Shown here: positions 40,456-51,335 of the stretch, piece after piece
Numbering within the stretch: the stretch's first letter is position 1
Layout: the number at the start of each line of letters is the position of its first letter
Origin: Synechococcales cyanobacterium bin2.concoct.b11b12b14.033
GTDB taxonomy: Bacteria; Cyanobacteriota; Vampirovibrionia; Caenarcaniphilales; Caenarcanaceae
DNA length: 54,692 nt
NCBI GenBank assembly: GCA_013298875.1
Contig: JAAFJH010000004.1
Coordinates: 1-54,692 of the forward strand
Direction of reading: 5' to 3'
The notes under the pieces: generated by a model
Database searches by the model: none
Told to the model about the DNA's origin: nothing
The model's input: the letters and a program-made list of their open reading frames with translations, nothing else
Position numbers and translations under genes: made by a program

Positions 40456-41075
40456 TTATCCTTTTAAGTTACCGCATAATTCATTGGCTGAAACAGCTTC
40501 CATTATTTTTTTAGGATTTGGAAGTTTTAAATTATTCATTATTTCAATAAACTGCTCTTTGGTTTTATTCAAAAATCTGGGATTTGATCTCTCTTCCTCC
40601 CCAATAGTCGAAACCGTATGTCCTTTATAGTCATGCCCCGGATAAATCAAAGTATTTTCGGGTAAATTAAATAATGTCTTCACAACCGAATCATACATTA
40701 ATTCAGCATTTCCGCTCTGAAAATCAGTTCGTCCGCAGCCACCAATAAAAAGAGAGTCCCCCGTCAAAAGCATTTTATTATCAATTAAATAAGCATTATG
40801 ACTATCAGTATGTCCTAGAGTAGCAATTGCTTTAATTTCAATTTTACCAATTTTCAAAATATCATTATCTTTCATTATCAAATCAGCACATTGCATTGCA
40901 CTTTCGCAAATTCTGGTACAACTCCAAGGCAATTGCTTAATATGCTCTTACCTTAGCTGTTCCAGTAATATGAATCAGCATGAACATGAGTATAAATTGA
41001 ATACTTTAAACTTAAGCCCAAAGACTTGATTAAATTATAGTCTCTCTCTACTTGTTCAATGACTGGCCTTGATCA
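40456..41075 (-). pseudogene. Persulfide dioxygenase/ETHE1-like metallo-beta-lactamase (Blh-type), frameshifted
   Basis: Fragment 1 PVIEQVERDYNLIKSLGLSLKYSIYTHVHAD then frameshifted HITGTAKVR, then ADLIMKDNDILKIGKIEIKAIATLGHTDSHNAYL...TGDSLFIGGCGRTDFQ...YPGHDYKGHTVSTIGEEERSNPR. Confidence 0.85.
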
Positions 41076-41217
41076 AGCCAATGTTTCTAGGCATCTCAAA
41101 ATCCTTACTCAAGCTAAAATCCTCGAAAGAAGTATTAAAGGAGTAAGTGTTTATTCTGAAATGAAAAATAAAACACTCTTTAATTTCTGTGAAATAGTTT
41201 GCAAAGAGCTACTTTAA
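41059..41217 (+). pseudogene. ArsR-family regulator, C-terminal fragment (BigR-like?)
   Basis: MTGLDQANVSRHLKILTQAKILERSIKGVSVYSEMKNKTLFNFCEIVCKELL*; recognition helix present, N-terminal third missing. Confidence 0.7.
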
Positions 41218-41368
41218 GATATAAAAACATTCAGAATAAGATGAACTTTATAAAAAGCAGGTTATTATACACAAAATAAATATTTTCTTCAGAGTTTTAA
41301 ACTTTTTGAAATTTCCCTGCCTACTACTACTACTATTTTATATAAATAAATATTTAGTACTTAATAGG

Positions 41369-41410
41369 TAAAAAGTTTTAAACCCCGAAATACCAGTTTA
41401 AAACTTTTTA
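41369..41410. repeat. Perfect 15-bp palindrome TAAAAAGTTTTAAAC-N12-GTTTAAAACTTTTTA upstream of 16S
   Basis: Arms 41369-41383 and 41396-41410; GTTTTAAAC core shared with 39390-39425. Confidence 0.75.
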
Positions 41411-41420
41411 AATAAAACAC

Positions 41421-41449
41421 TTGACGAAAAAACTTAGATTGTTTATATT
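41421..41449 (+). promoter_or_regulatory. Putative sigma70-type promoter of 16S rRNA
   Basis: TTGACG (41421-41426), 17-bp spacer, TATATT (41444-41449). Confidence 0.65.
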
Positions 41450-41497
41450 TATAAAGCTGAAATAACAGCCAAGTTTTCTGAAATTAAAAATAATAAA

Positions 41498-41524
41498 TTA
41501 GATAAGACAGCCAAAATGTCAATA
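41498..41524 (+). other. Left arm of pre-16S processing stem
   Basis: TTAGATAAGACAGCCAAAATGTCAATA is complementary to 43163-43191. Confidence 0.75.
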
Positions 41525-41593
41525 CTTTGAGCAGAAAAAGAAATTCTAATGTGAATTTCGTGCTTTTATGATTCGACAAGATAGTAAAAGTGA

Positions 41594-43086
<1,493 letters not shown>

Positions 43087-43162
43087 TAGGATTTTCCTTA
43101 GGTCGTAGCCAATAACTTAATTAGAGGTTTACTAATTTTCAGCTCATACCTAATTAATACAT

Positions 43163-43191
43163 GGCTGACATTTTGACTGTCTTATCTGATT
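43163..43191 (+). other. Right arm of pre-16S processing stem
   Basis: GGCTGACATTTTGACTGTCTTATCTGATT; reverse complement aligns with 41498-41524. Confidence 0.75.
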
Positions 43192-43263
43192 TATAAATTT
43201 AATATTTAAATCAAGTTAAAATTAATATTTATACAATATTTAAATGTCTCTTATTTTATATAA

Positions 43264-44472
43264 ATGAAAATTAAAAATATTATAATTATCTTATTTTGCA
43301 TATTATTCTCTTTAAAATCTTTTTGCAAAGAAGTTAATAAAAACATTTATGATGAAATTCATGTTTGTGGCTCATTACAAAAAATAAATACTTTAGCTCC
43401 CATTTTAAAAAAGAATATTAATTCAGCTCAAACAGCAATTATTTTAATTCCCGGTTTAAATTCAGTTGGGTTAAAAAATGAATTTTATGAGTGGAAAAAT
43501 TTTTGGAATTCTTGGCAGGCTTCTAAGCAATTAACTCAAGCGGAAAAAGATAAATATTTTTTTTTAGTATTTCGTTATGACGGGTGGCAAAGTTTATTCA
43601 CTTCAGCTTCTTTACTGGAAATAGCTTTAAATCAATTAATAGAAAAACAACCTAATTTAAAAACAGTAAGTTTAGTTGGTTATAGTCAAGGTGGATTAAT
43701 TGCTCGAATTATTAATGCTAAAAGTTTAGGTTTAAGTAAAAAAATAAATAAAATTATTACTCTAGCGGCTCCTCATCAAGGTACAATCACTTTAACTGAT
43801 AGCCTAACTCGCGATATTTTAAAAAAACAAAGTTTTATTGAAAGAACTAAAAATGAAAAAGTTTTACAATTTTTAAAGTCTAGATATAAATACGCCTATT
43901 TTGAACAAGCTTGGACTGATTTTGATCATAATATTCCTGCTTCCGCTCATTATAAGGTACCACTTCAGGTTTTAAGTTTGCCAAAAATTCAAGAACCGGA
44001 AGATTTTGAAAAATTTATAATTTATGGCTCCTATATTTATCCACCTTATGCGACAGATTTTGAAGGTTTTTTGAGAGTAAAAGTAACTGAAAGTATTTTA
44101 AGAAATTTATTGGATCGAGAAAGCTCAATGAATGAATTAAATCGTTGGATAGCGACTAAAAATTATGAAGATGAAAAACCTCAACTTAGAGATAATTTGC
44201 GTTTAAATGATGGCGTTATTCCTTTATCAAGTTCACTGTGGGCTCGTATGTGCGAACCAAATGAAGAGCAACCCATTGAATGGGCAAAAATATTTAAAAC
44301 TAATAACTATTGTCCGACAGTAAATTTACATAGAGCTTTTTACGGTTTTAATCATTTAGCTTGGAGAACCCAAGTAGCGGCTAATAAAAAGGTTAAAGAC
44401 TTACTTCATCCCGATATATTACCTAAAAGCCCATATGAATGGATAATTAGTGATTTAATTACAAAAAATTAG
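43264..44472 (+). CDS. Secreted alpha/beta-hydrolase (lipase-like)
   Basis: Signal peptide; TAIILIPGLNSVG and nucleophile elbow LVGYSQGGLIARI. Confidence 0.8.
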   Translation: MKIKNIIIILFCILFSLKSFCKEVNKNIYDEIHVCGSLQKINTLAPILKKNINSAQTAIILIPGLNSVGLKNEFYEWKNFWNSWQASKQLTQAEKDKYFFLVFRYDGWQSLFTSASLLEIALNQLIEKQPNLKTVSLVGYSQGGLIARIINAKSLGLSKKINKIITLAAPHQGTITLTDSLTRDILKKQSFIERTKNEKVLQFLKSRYKYAYFEQAWTDFDHNIPASAHYKVPLQVLSLPKIQEPEDFEKFIIYGSYIYPPYATDFEGFLRVKVTESILRNLLDRESSMNELNRWIATKNYEDEKPQLRDNLRLNDGVIPLSSSLWARMCEPNEEQPIEWAKIFKTNNYCPTVNLHRAFYGFNHLAWRTQVAANKKVKDLLHPDILPKSPYEWIISDLITKN

Positions 44473-45166
44473 ATAATTCTAAAAGTGAGTGAATTTCATG
44501 GTCGTCTGGAATTTGATGTAATGGTAATTTTTTTCGATTTAAAAATAAAGCTTTAAAATCAGCTCTTAAAGCTCCTAAATAATCATTTTGAAACCCATCA
44601 CCGATATGTAATATTTCATTTGGTTTTAAATTACACATTTCTGCTACTTTGTTAAAAGCTTTCAAATCCGGCTTTGCAAAACCAATTTGGGTTGAACAAA
44701 AAATTAGTTGAAAATATTCATTAATTTTTAGATTTTTTAAAACTGTATTTAATCTTTCGTCAAAATTAGAAAAAACAATTAACGGATATTTTCTTCCTCT
44801 CAAATAGTCTAAAGTTATTTTTACATCATCAAATAAAAACCAAGTATTTTCTTCCGCTAAATAATTGTAAAGTTCTTGCTCAAATTTTTCTGAATCTGAA
44901 AATTGATTAATCTCAATTCCGCTTTGCAAAAAGGTTTTTTTTATAACAATTTTCCACCACTCAAAATTTTTATGGCCAGTGCTGCCTAGTGGTTGCATTT
45001 GATTAAAAACTAATTTAAAGTTTTGATTTAAAATTTCTGGGTTTGTCTTAATGCCATAATTTGAAGCGATATAACTGTAATTTTCTCCCACGGTGCCATT
45101 TAATTTAATAATAGTGTCCGCTGCATCAAAAGAAATCAGTTTTATATTTTTTAACATACTTTTCAA
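44459..45166 (-). CDS. HAD-family hydrolase
   Basis: ISFDAADTII, VFSNFDERL, FAKPDLKAF, HIGDGFQNDYLGA. Confidence 0.9.
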   Translation of the reverse strand: MKSMLKNIKLISFDAADTIIKLNGTVGENYSYIASNYGIKTNPEILNQNFKLVFNQMQPLGSTGHKNFEWWKIVIKKTFLQSGIEINQFSDSEKFEQELYNYLAEENTWFLFDDVKITLDYLRGRKYPLIVFSNFDERLNTVLKNLKINEYFQLIFCSTQIGFAKPDLKAFNKVAEMCNLKPNEILHIGDGFQNDYLGALRADFKALFLNRKKLPLHQIPDDHEIHSLLELSNFL

Positions 45167-45212
45167 ATAATTTCTTTAATTTTAACGTTTTAATTTAAAT
45201 AGGTCTTTGCAT

Positions 45213-45250
45213 AAAAAAAGAGAGACATTCGGTTAAAAATGCCCCTCTTT
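45213..45250 (-). terminator. Rho-independent terminator of the porin gene
   Basis: Minus strand AAAGAGGGGCATT...AATGTCTCTCTTTTTTT: imperfect stem followed by T run. Confidence 0.75.
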
Positions 45251-45290
45251 AATTTCAAGGATTAATATTTACTAAGCTTTTAATAAAATA

Positions 45291-47375
45291 TTAGTCTTTT
45301 GAATGAACTGCTTTGTATTTAGCAATTCTTTGTGACCAATCTCTATAACCGAATTGATCAAAAGCACCACCATCGTTCCAGTTAGGTAACTTAAAGGTTG
45401 AACGAAGAGTTGCAGAGAACCCTGTATTATGTCCATTACCATTAAGAATCATTTGGAAATCAGGAGTAATGCTGATGTTTTCAGTTACATACTTACGGTA
45501 GTAAACTTCCATAATCTGCTCTGGTCTAGATCCAATATAAAGAGCTGGAGAAAAATTAGTAGAAGATGTTGGATCATGTGAAGCAGTGAAAGCTAAACCA
45601 AAAGGAGTTTGATTATTATTCGCACTACCAAATGGATCCATGATTGAATAAGCTAATCCAACTTGGTCTTTGTTGAAATTCCAAACTTCAGGTAAGAAGT
45701 GAGTATTTAAAATGAAACCAGTTTGAATTACTTGATTAGCTGGTCCATTAACTAAGTAATTAGACTTAGAATTAGCTGCCCATGCATAATCAGCAAACAT
45801 ACCAACGGTTCTGTTTTTACCGAAATACTGTTCGATTTTAGACCAAAAGGTTAAACCAAAAGTATCGTCCAGAGTATCACCGGCTCCAAAAGCTGCAAGA
45901 GCTCCTCCATTATAATTTACATGGGTTCCGCTAACACCAGCTGTTAATAAGCCAGTATTGAAGAAGTTTCCAGGTATATCATAAAGTAAATTAGCAGCTA
46001 AACTATGGCTATTGCTATCCCAAACTCTATTTGTTGTAGCACCCTGCCCACCAAAGAAAGCATTATTTCCATTAGCACCACCACCATTAACACGATAGCT
46101 ATTAGTTAGATTCGTGAAGTTAATAGTGTCCTGTGCAAGAGTTCCGTTTTCGTCATTAACTCCTCCCAAAAAAGTAGCAAGGGCATTTTGATCATAAGAA
46201 AAATTAGGATTACTACCATTAGCAGTTGGGTAGGCTACTTGGAATTTATTAGCTGCAAAAGCATAATCTAAACTGAGAGCTTGAAAGAAACCCGGTAAGG
46301 CATTTCCGCACTCATCAGTTCCGCCACCTTTAGAATTTCCACATTCATCGATTTTTTCTTTCTCAGTACCATCACCAAGAATATTTAAACCTAAGTGAAA
46401 AGCTTCGGTAGTTCCATCAGAACCGCCAACCATACCATGCAAAAGTCTTTGATTAAGGAAACCATCTAAAGAATCTTCACGCACTAAGCTTTTGTGAAAA
46501 GTATTCCAAAGATTTTGTTGTCCTAAATCAGCTACTAAGAAAACATTGTCCAAACCACTGGTTTCATTGGAACAAGGATCTGTTTTGCTGAATTTCAAAA
46601 CTTGTGTATAGTAAGCTTGATCTAAATAAAGACCCATTCTGGAATCTTGGGTTCTGCCAGAAAACAAACTGTGATTATTTGACAAAGCTGGATTGCTTGA
46701 ACCAAATAATACATCGTTTAAATTATTACCTGAAGTATGAAAACCATAAGTTCCAGGTCCGCCATTACCACCAGCCATTCTGATATGAGCAATACCTTCG
46801 CCTAAATGACCGTGAGAAGTACCATCAATTAAGTCGGCATCAACTCCAAGTCTGGCTCTGGTTCCCCATTGCCCAGTATTTTGTTGCTCACCAAAGTCAG
46901 TTTGAAGAATATTAGTTATATCTCCACTAACTTTGATTCTGTCAGTCCAGCTATTATTAGTAGCAGTACCGTCAGTATTTTCAAGAGCGCTTACACGTCC
47001 TTCAAGGGCGGCTACTCTATTACGAATATCAGCTAATTCCTTGGCGTACTCATCGTCTAATCTTTTAACGACAGGTGCATCTTCAGGATTTTTAGCAATA
47101 TCTACAACTTTTAATACTTCGTATAAAGCTTGAGCTAATTCATAACGAGTAGCTGGCTTATTACCACGAAATGTATTATCAGGATATCCTTCAAGGACAT
47201 CATATTTTTCAACAAGCTCTTTTAAAGCTTTGTAGGCCCAAACATTAGGATCAACGTCAACTAATTCGCTGACCCTTGTTACGCTGGCCAAAGTAGGAAT
47301 AGTGGTCATTAAAGCCAAGCCTAAGCATGCAGCCTTAAGAAAACTATTCTTACGTTTGTTTGATTTGAAAATCAA
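45291..47375 (-). CDS. SLH-domain outer-membrane porin (cyanobacterial OprB-like)
   Basis: VSELVDVDPNVWAYKALKELVEKYDVLEGYPDNTFRGNKPATRYELAQALYEVL; long beta-barrel. TTG start at 47375 is preceded by GGAGGTTCGATAAG. Confidence 0.88.
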   Translation of the reverse strand: MIFKSNKRKNSFLKAACLGLALMTTIPTLASVTRVSELVDVDPNVWAYKALKELVEKYDVLEGYPDNTFRGNKPATRYELAQALYEVLKVVDIAKNPEDAPVVKRLDDEYAKELADIRNRVAALEGRVSALENTDGTATNNSWTDRIKVSGDITNILQTDFGEQQNTGQWGTRARLGVDADLIDGTSHGHLGEGIAHIRMAGGNGGPGTYGFHTSGNNLNDVLFGSSNPALSNNHSLFSGRTQDSRMGLYLDQAYYTQVLKFSKTDPCSNETSGLDNVFLVADLGQQNLWNTFHKSLVREDSLDGFLNQRLLHGMVGGSDGTTEAFHLGLNILGDGTEKEKIDECGNSKGGGTDECGNALPGFFQALSLDYAFAANKFQVAYPTANGSNPNFSYDQNALATFLGGVNDENGTLAQDTINFTNLTNSYRVNGGGANGNNAFFGGQGATTNRVWDSNSHSLAANLLYDIPGNFFNTGLLTAGVSGTHVNYNGGALAAFGAGDTLDDTFGLTFWSKIEQYFGKNRTVGMFADYAWAANSKSNYLVNGPANQVIQTGFILNTHFLPEVWNFNKDQVGLAYSIMDPFGSANNNQTPFGLAFTASHDPTSSTNFSPALYIGSRPEQIMEVYYRKYVTENISITPDFQMILNGNGHNTGFSATLRSTFKLPNWNDGGAFDQFGYRDWSQRIAKYKAVHSKD

Positions 47376-47566
47376 CTTATCGAACCTCCGCGAAGTGTTG
47401 TTTAGTGGATAAACATCGATATAAAGAAATAACACAATGTTCGTATTTAATCAATAACTTGACTTATTAATAAAGAAAATTTATTGATTGAAGCCGCACA
47501 CTGTTTTATCGTTTATCTTAGTTTATTGTGCTTGTAAAGTATAAGATTAAGCAAGGGTTTTAAGCC

Positions 47567-47968
47567 ATGAAAAATAAATTTTCTTTTCAAAATATTAATC
47601 CCAATTCGGCTTTACGAGTTTGGATTTTGACTATTATCTTGACTTTTATTTTTGCCTTATCTCCGCTTAAAATGCTAATTCACAATCCAATAAACACCGA
47701 TGAGTTTGAATACCTAAAAATAGGTGCTTGCAAAGATATACCTACACAAAAAAGGCTTTTAAATATCAATTTAGCCTCAGAATTTGAGTTAATACAAGTT
47801 AATGGTATTGGGCCAGTTTTAGCCAAGCGTATTATTAATAAACGCCATTATTTAATTAAATTCAAAAATTTATCAGAACTTTCATTAGTAAAAGGTTTTG
47901 GCCCGAAAAAAATAGCTAAAATTAAAAGTCAAATCTGCTTTGAAGAACAAAAATGCCAAGTATTTTAA
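47567..47968 (+). CDS. ComEA-like helix-hairpin-helix protein
   Basis: LLNINLASEFELIQVNGIGPVLAKRIINKR...LVKGFGPKKIAKIKSQI; N-terminal TM. Confidence 0.8.
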   Translation: MKNKFSFQNINPNSALRVWILTIILTFIFALSPLKMLIHNPINTDEFEYLKIGACKDIPTQKRLLNINLASEFELIQVNGIGPVLAKRIINKRHYLIKFKNLSELSLVKGFGPKKIAKIKSQICFEEQKCQVF

Positions 47969-48125
47969 CAAAGAGTTATCACATGATTATTTTTTTTTAA
48001 GCTATTAGTAATTTTAAGCCAAATAACTTTTTCATCTTGAAATTAAGGATGAGCTTCAATTGATAAAATACAAATTGTCTCTTCATTAAAAACAGTTTAA
48101 TTATAATCGCCCTATTAAGCCGAAT

Positions 48126-49220
48126 TTATTTTACAAAAGTAAGAATTAAACCACTAACTGCATTTTCTTCCATGAATTTATTGGCGGCTACTTTTGCGCT
48201 GAAAGGTTGATTAGTTAAGACTCGATACAATTTTTTGCTGTCGTCTGGAAATTGATAAACAATGGTTTTAATGCTTTTTAATTTTAATAATTTATTTTGC
48301 ATATCTTTAGCATAATTAAGCTTTTCAAAAGCCCCAAACTGAATGCCATATTCATAAGATTTGATGAGCGAAGTGGAAGTATTAACAGCTGGTTTAACGC
48401 TGACAGAATTTGATTTAGGATTTGTAGCAGGCGAAGATGTTACTGAAGGCTTAACTGATGAAGTAGCTGTTGAACCATTATAAGCAATTATAAGTCCTTG
48501 CTGCGGAGCTAAATTGTCTAATGAGTTTTTGGCTTCTACTTTAGAATTAAATTTTTGCATACTGTTAACCCGATAAATATTTCGGCTGTCTGAAGCTTTA
48601 GCAGGTTCAACTTCGGTTTCTATTTTCTTTTTTTTAAGCTCCTGTTTAAATTCAATTGCATTGTCTAAATCAAAAAATGAAGCATATTGAATTTGAAATT
48701 TACCATTGGAATTGGCTGTATTTGCACTTGGGGTGGAATTGGAATAAATATTTAAAGAACTAGTATTAGCTGTTGAATTTTGAGTAGTATTATTGCTACC
48801 CGAAGAAGTTAAGCTTAAGCTGACCAGTCCAATTCCTTCTTCCACCAATCCAATTTGCTCGGCTGCTCTTTTGGATAAGTCAATTATGCGGCCATTATCA
48901 ATTTCGGAGCGATTATTAATGCGAACATTAACTGATTTTTTAGTTTTTAAAGAAGTTACTTTTACAAATGATCCTAAAGGTAAAGTGGCATGCGAAGCAG
49001 TTAAATCATTCATATCAAACAATTCACCACTGGCCGTTTTTTTACCCTGAAAACGCTCCCCAATCCAAGAAGCTTTTCCTTCTAATGGAATATTTTTTAA
49101 TTCTTGATTAGATAAAGCCGAAGAAGGGATGCTTGGAATAAAGCTTATAGCAGAGAAGCCGAAAAATAATAAGCTAATTAAATTTTTATTTTTCAAATTT
49201 TTTGATGTAGAATTTATCAT
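48126..49220 (-). CDS. RlpA-like double-psi beta-barrel protein with two SPOR-like repeats
   Basis: GKASWIGERFQGKKTASGELFDMNDLTASHATLPLGSFVKVTSLKTKKSVNVRINNR; two SPOR-type segments (FQIQYASF..., YGIQFGAF...). Confidence 0.85.
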   Translation of the reverse strand: MINSTSKNLKNKNLISLLFFGFSAISFIPSIPSSALSNQELKNIPLEGKASWIGERFQGKKTASGELFDMNDLTASHATLPLGSFVKVTSLKTKKSVNVRINNRSEIDNGRIIDLSKRAAEQIGLVEEGIGLVSLSLTSSGSNNTTQNSTANTSSLNIYSNSTPSANTANSNGKFQIQYASFFDLDNAIEFKQELKKKKIETEVEPAKASDSRNIYRVNSMQKFNSKVEAKNSLDNLAPQQGLIIAYNGSTATSSVKPSVTSSPATNPKSNSVSVKPAVNTSTSLIKSYEYGIQFGAFEKLNYAKDMQNKLLKLKSIKTIVYQFPDDSKKLYRVLTNQPFSAKVAANKFMEENAVSGLILTFVK

Positions 49221-49440
49221 AATATTTTTGTGACATTTTAAATAATTATAAAAGTCTAGTCAGAAATGCTCAAATAATCCATTAAAATTAGCTATGGAAC
49301 AATTTTTAAACATTAAGCGTCATTCACGTGTTTTTTTAAGTTAATTAATTTTTTAACGATTTTATTATTTTTCGGCCAAGCTTTGTTTATAATTGTAAGT
49401 CAAAATAAAATATTCCAAAAATCCAAATTTACAAATAGCA

Positions 49441-49773
49441 GTGATAGAAAAAAGAAATTATAAAATAATGTATATGCTTCCTTCGTCTATGGATGAAAAA
49501 GCTTTGGATGAATTTATCCAAAAATTTGAGCAAGAAGCAAATCAATTTGGTTGTTTAGTTTTTTCTTCTTCTCGTATGAAGCAGCAAATGGTAAAAACCA
49601 AAATAAATAAAGGCCAAAGAAATGTTTATATCATATCTACATTTTTGGAAGGGCCAGCTAATGTCGTGGTTGAATTAACTAATTTTTTAAAATTAGCTCA
49701 AGGAATTGTGCTTAATTATATGATTTTAAAAGAAGAAGCACCGAAACCAGAAATGGCCTTAAATATTTCCTAA
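49441..49773 (+). CDS. rpsF: 30S ribosomal protein S6
   Basis: RNYKIMYMLPSSMDEKALDEFIQKFEQEANQFG...NVYIISTFLEGPANVVVELTNFLKLAQGIVLNYMIL; directly followed by ssb (rpsF-ssb order). Confidence 0.8.
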   Translation: MIEKRNYKIMYMLPSSMDEKALDEFIQKFEQEANQFGCLVFSSSRMKQQMVKTKINKGQRNVYIISTFLEGPANVVVELTNFLKLAQGIVLNYMILKEEAPKPEMALNIS

Positions 49774-49795
49774 AAAATTTGAAAGCGAGAAAATT

Positions 49796-50242
49796 ATGTC
49801 TTTAAATAAAGCTGTCATAAATGGTGAATTATTATTTAAACCAGAAATTCGCCATACTAATTCTAATGAAGCCGTTACTAATTTGACGATTAGAACTGGT
49901 GAAAACGTTAAAATTAAATTAGTTTGCTGGCGAGAATTAGCGGAAAAAGCCGCCACTCTTGAAGCTGGTAGTCTTTTGATGGCTGTTGGATCTTTAATGA
50001 CTTCTTCTTATAAAACTCAAGCTGGAGTTAATAAAAAAGATTTAGAAGTGAATGTAACTGCTTTGTATAGCATGGGTGGCGAAATGAAAAGCTTAATTCC
50101 GATTTTTAGCAAAAATAATGACGAAACGCCAAAGCCCAATAATGCTAAAAAAAGTCCCATTAATAACTCAAAATCAGCAGTTAGTAAAAATAATGAGGAT
50201 GAAGAAGATTTAAGCGATGTTATCGAGGAAATACCTTTTTAA
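49796..50242 (+). CDS. ssb: Single-stranded DNA-binding protein with acidic EEIPF tip
   Basis: OB-fold (NKAVINGELLFKPEIRHTNSNEAVTNLTIRT), C-terminal DEEDLSDVIEEIPF. Confidence 0.85.
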   Translation: MSLNKAVINGELLFKPEIRHTNSNEAVTNLTIRTGENVKIKLVCWRELAEKAATLEAGSLLMAVGSLMTSSYKTQAGVNKKDLEVNVTALYSMGGEMKSLIPIFSKNNDETPKPNNAKKSPINNSKSAVSKNNEDEEDLSDVIEEIPF

Positions 50243-50247
50243 ATTAA

Positions 50248-50712
50248 ATGGATTTCAATAATAATCATAGTTTAGTTATCTTAATAGTTTCAATTTCGGC
50301 CAGCTTTTTAGCTCAGTTTTTAAAAATATTTATCAATCTACTAAGACACAGAAAATTAGATATTGGACTGTTTTTTAGAACCGGCGGAATGCCTTCCAGT
50401 CATAGTTCTATGGCCAGTGCTATGGCTTGTACAATTGGTCTAATTGAAGGTTTTAAATCTTCGATCTTCGCTTTGTCAGTTTGTTTTGCTTTAATTGTCA
50501 TGTATGATGCTTCAGGAGTTAGAAGAGCAGTTGGGGTGCAGGCAGGAATTTTAAATCAAATGATTCATGAAATGTCAGAAGAAAATCCTCAATTTCCGAT
50601 TAAAAGAATTAAAGAATTTATTGGACATACACCATTTGAAGTGATTATTGGAGCTTTATTTGGCACTTGTATGGGTTATGTGGGCTATTATTTTTTTACA
50701 CACAAGCTTTAA
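50248..50712 (+). CDS. Divergent PAP2 family (DUF212) membrane protein
   Basis: FFRTGGMPSSHSSMASAMAC, MYDASGVRRAVGVQAGILNQM. Confidence 0.9.
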   Translation: MDFNNNHSLVILIVSISASFLAQFLKIFINLLRHRKLDIGLFFRTGGMPSSHSSMASAMACTIGLIEGFKSSIFALSVCFALIVMYDASGVRRAVGVQAGILNQMIHEMSEENPQFPIKRIKEFIGHTPFEVIIGALFGTCMGYVGYYFFTHKL

Positions 50713-50807
50713 TTTCTTCAAATTGATTATGATTTAGTATAATTATAGTTTTGTTTGTGTGTTACTATTTTTTGATTCTTTGTTTAATTAAATAATGAGG
50801 TTCTGAT

Positions 50808-51329
50808 GTGACAGCTCATGTAATACGGGGTGAAAATGCCGCAAGTCTTTCTTTGGATGAATTAGCTAATGAATTACGCTTAATACAATCCGGCTCAAAG
50901 AGAATAGCTATAATTGGAACTAGAAATTTATCCATTACCCATCAGCAAATAATTGAATTTATTTCAAATGGTTTAGTGGTAGCTGGCAATACCATTGTTA
51001 CCAGTGGCGGTTCTAGTGGTGTGAATTTTGCTGCTATTAAGGGTGCAGTTAAAGGTGACACTAATAATTTAGAAGTTATATTGCCGCAAACTGCTCAACA
51101 ACAATCTTTAGAATTGCAAGAATATTTAAAAACTTTAAAAATTGTCGTTGAGCATCCCGAAAGATTAGAAATGGAATTTTCGGAAGCCAGTCGAATTTGT
51201 TATCACGAAATAATTGACAGTTGCCATCAATTGATTTGTTTTGTTTACCACGATAGTAATACACTTTTGAAAGCGATTGAATATGCCAAAATTAATCACA
51301 AAATAGTTACTGCTTTTTACTTGGATTAA
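50808..51329 (+). CDS. DprA/SMF-like DNA recombination-mediator protein
   Basis: RIAIIGTRNLSITHQQIIEFISNGLVVAGNTIVTSGGSSGVNFAAIKGA (Rossmann/SLOG-type fold); GTG start. Confidence 0.75.
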   Translation: MTAHVIRGENAASLSLDELANELRLIQSGSKRIAIIGTRNLSITHQQIIEFISNGLVVAGNTIVTSGGSSGVNFAAIKGAVKGDTNNLEVILPQTAQQQSLELQEYLKTLKIVVEHPERLEMEFSEASRICYHEIIDSCHQLICFVYHDSNTLLKAIEYAKINHKIVTAFYLD

Positions 51330-51335
51330 TTTGAT

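Noticed and set aside
40289-40630. Plus-strand ORF of 113 aa
   Set aside because: Antisense to the rhodanese and persulfide dioxygenase remnants, which have recognisable motifs on the minus strand.
41325-41340. TACTACTACTACTA microsatellite
   Set aside because: Too short to interpret; noted only as part of the repeat-rich region upstream of 16S.
39390-41410. GTTTTAAAC...GTTTAAAAC elements as CRISPR repeats
   Set aside because: Only a few scattered copies in opposite orientations, no regular spacers and no cas genes.
47376-47435. Upstream N-terminal extension of the SLH porin (MLFLYIDVYPLNNTSRRFDKL)
   Set aside because: A strong SD and TTG start at 47375 yield a proper signal peptide; the extension would bury it.
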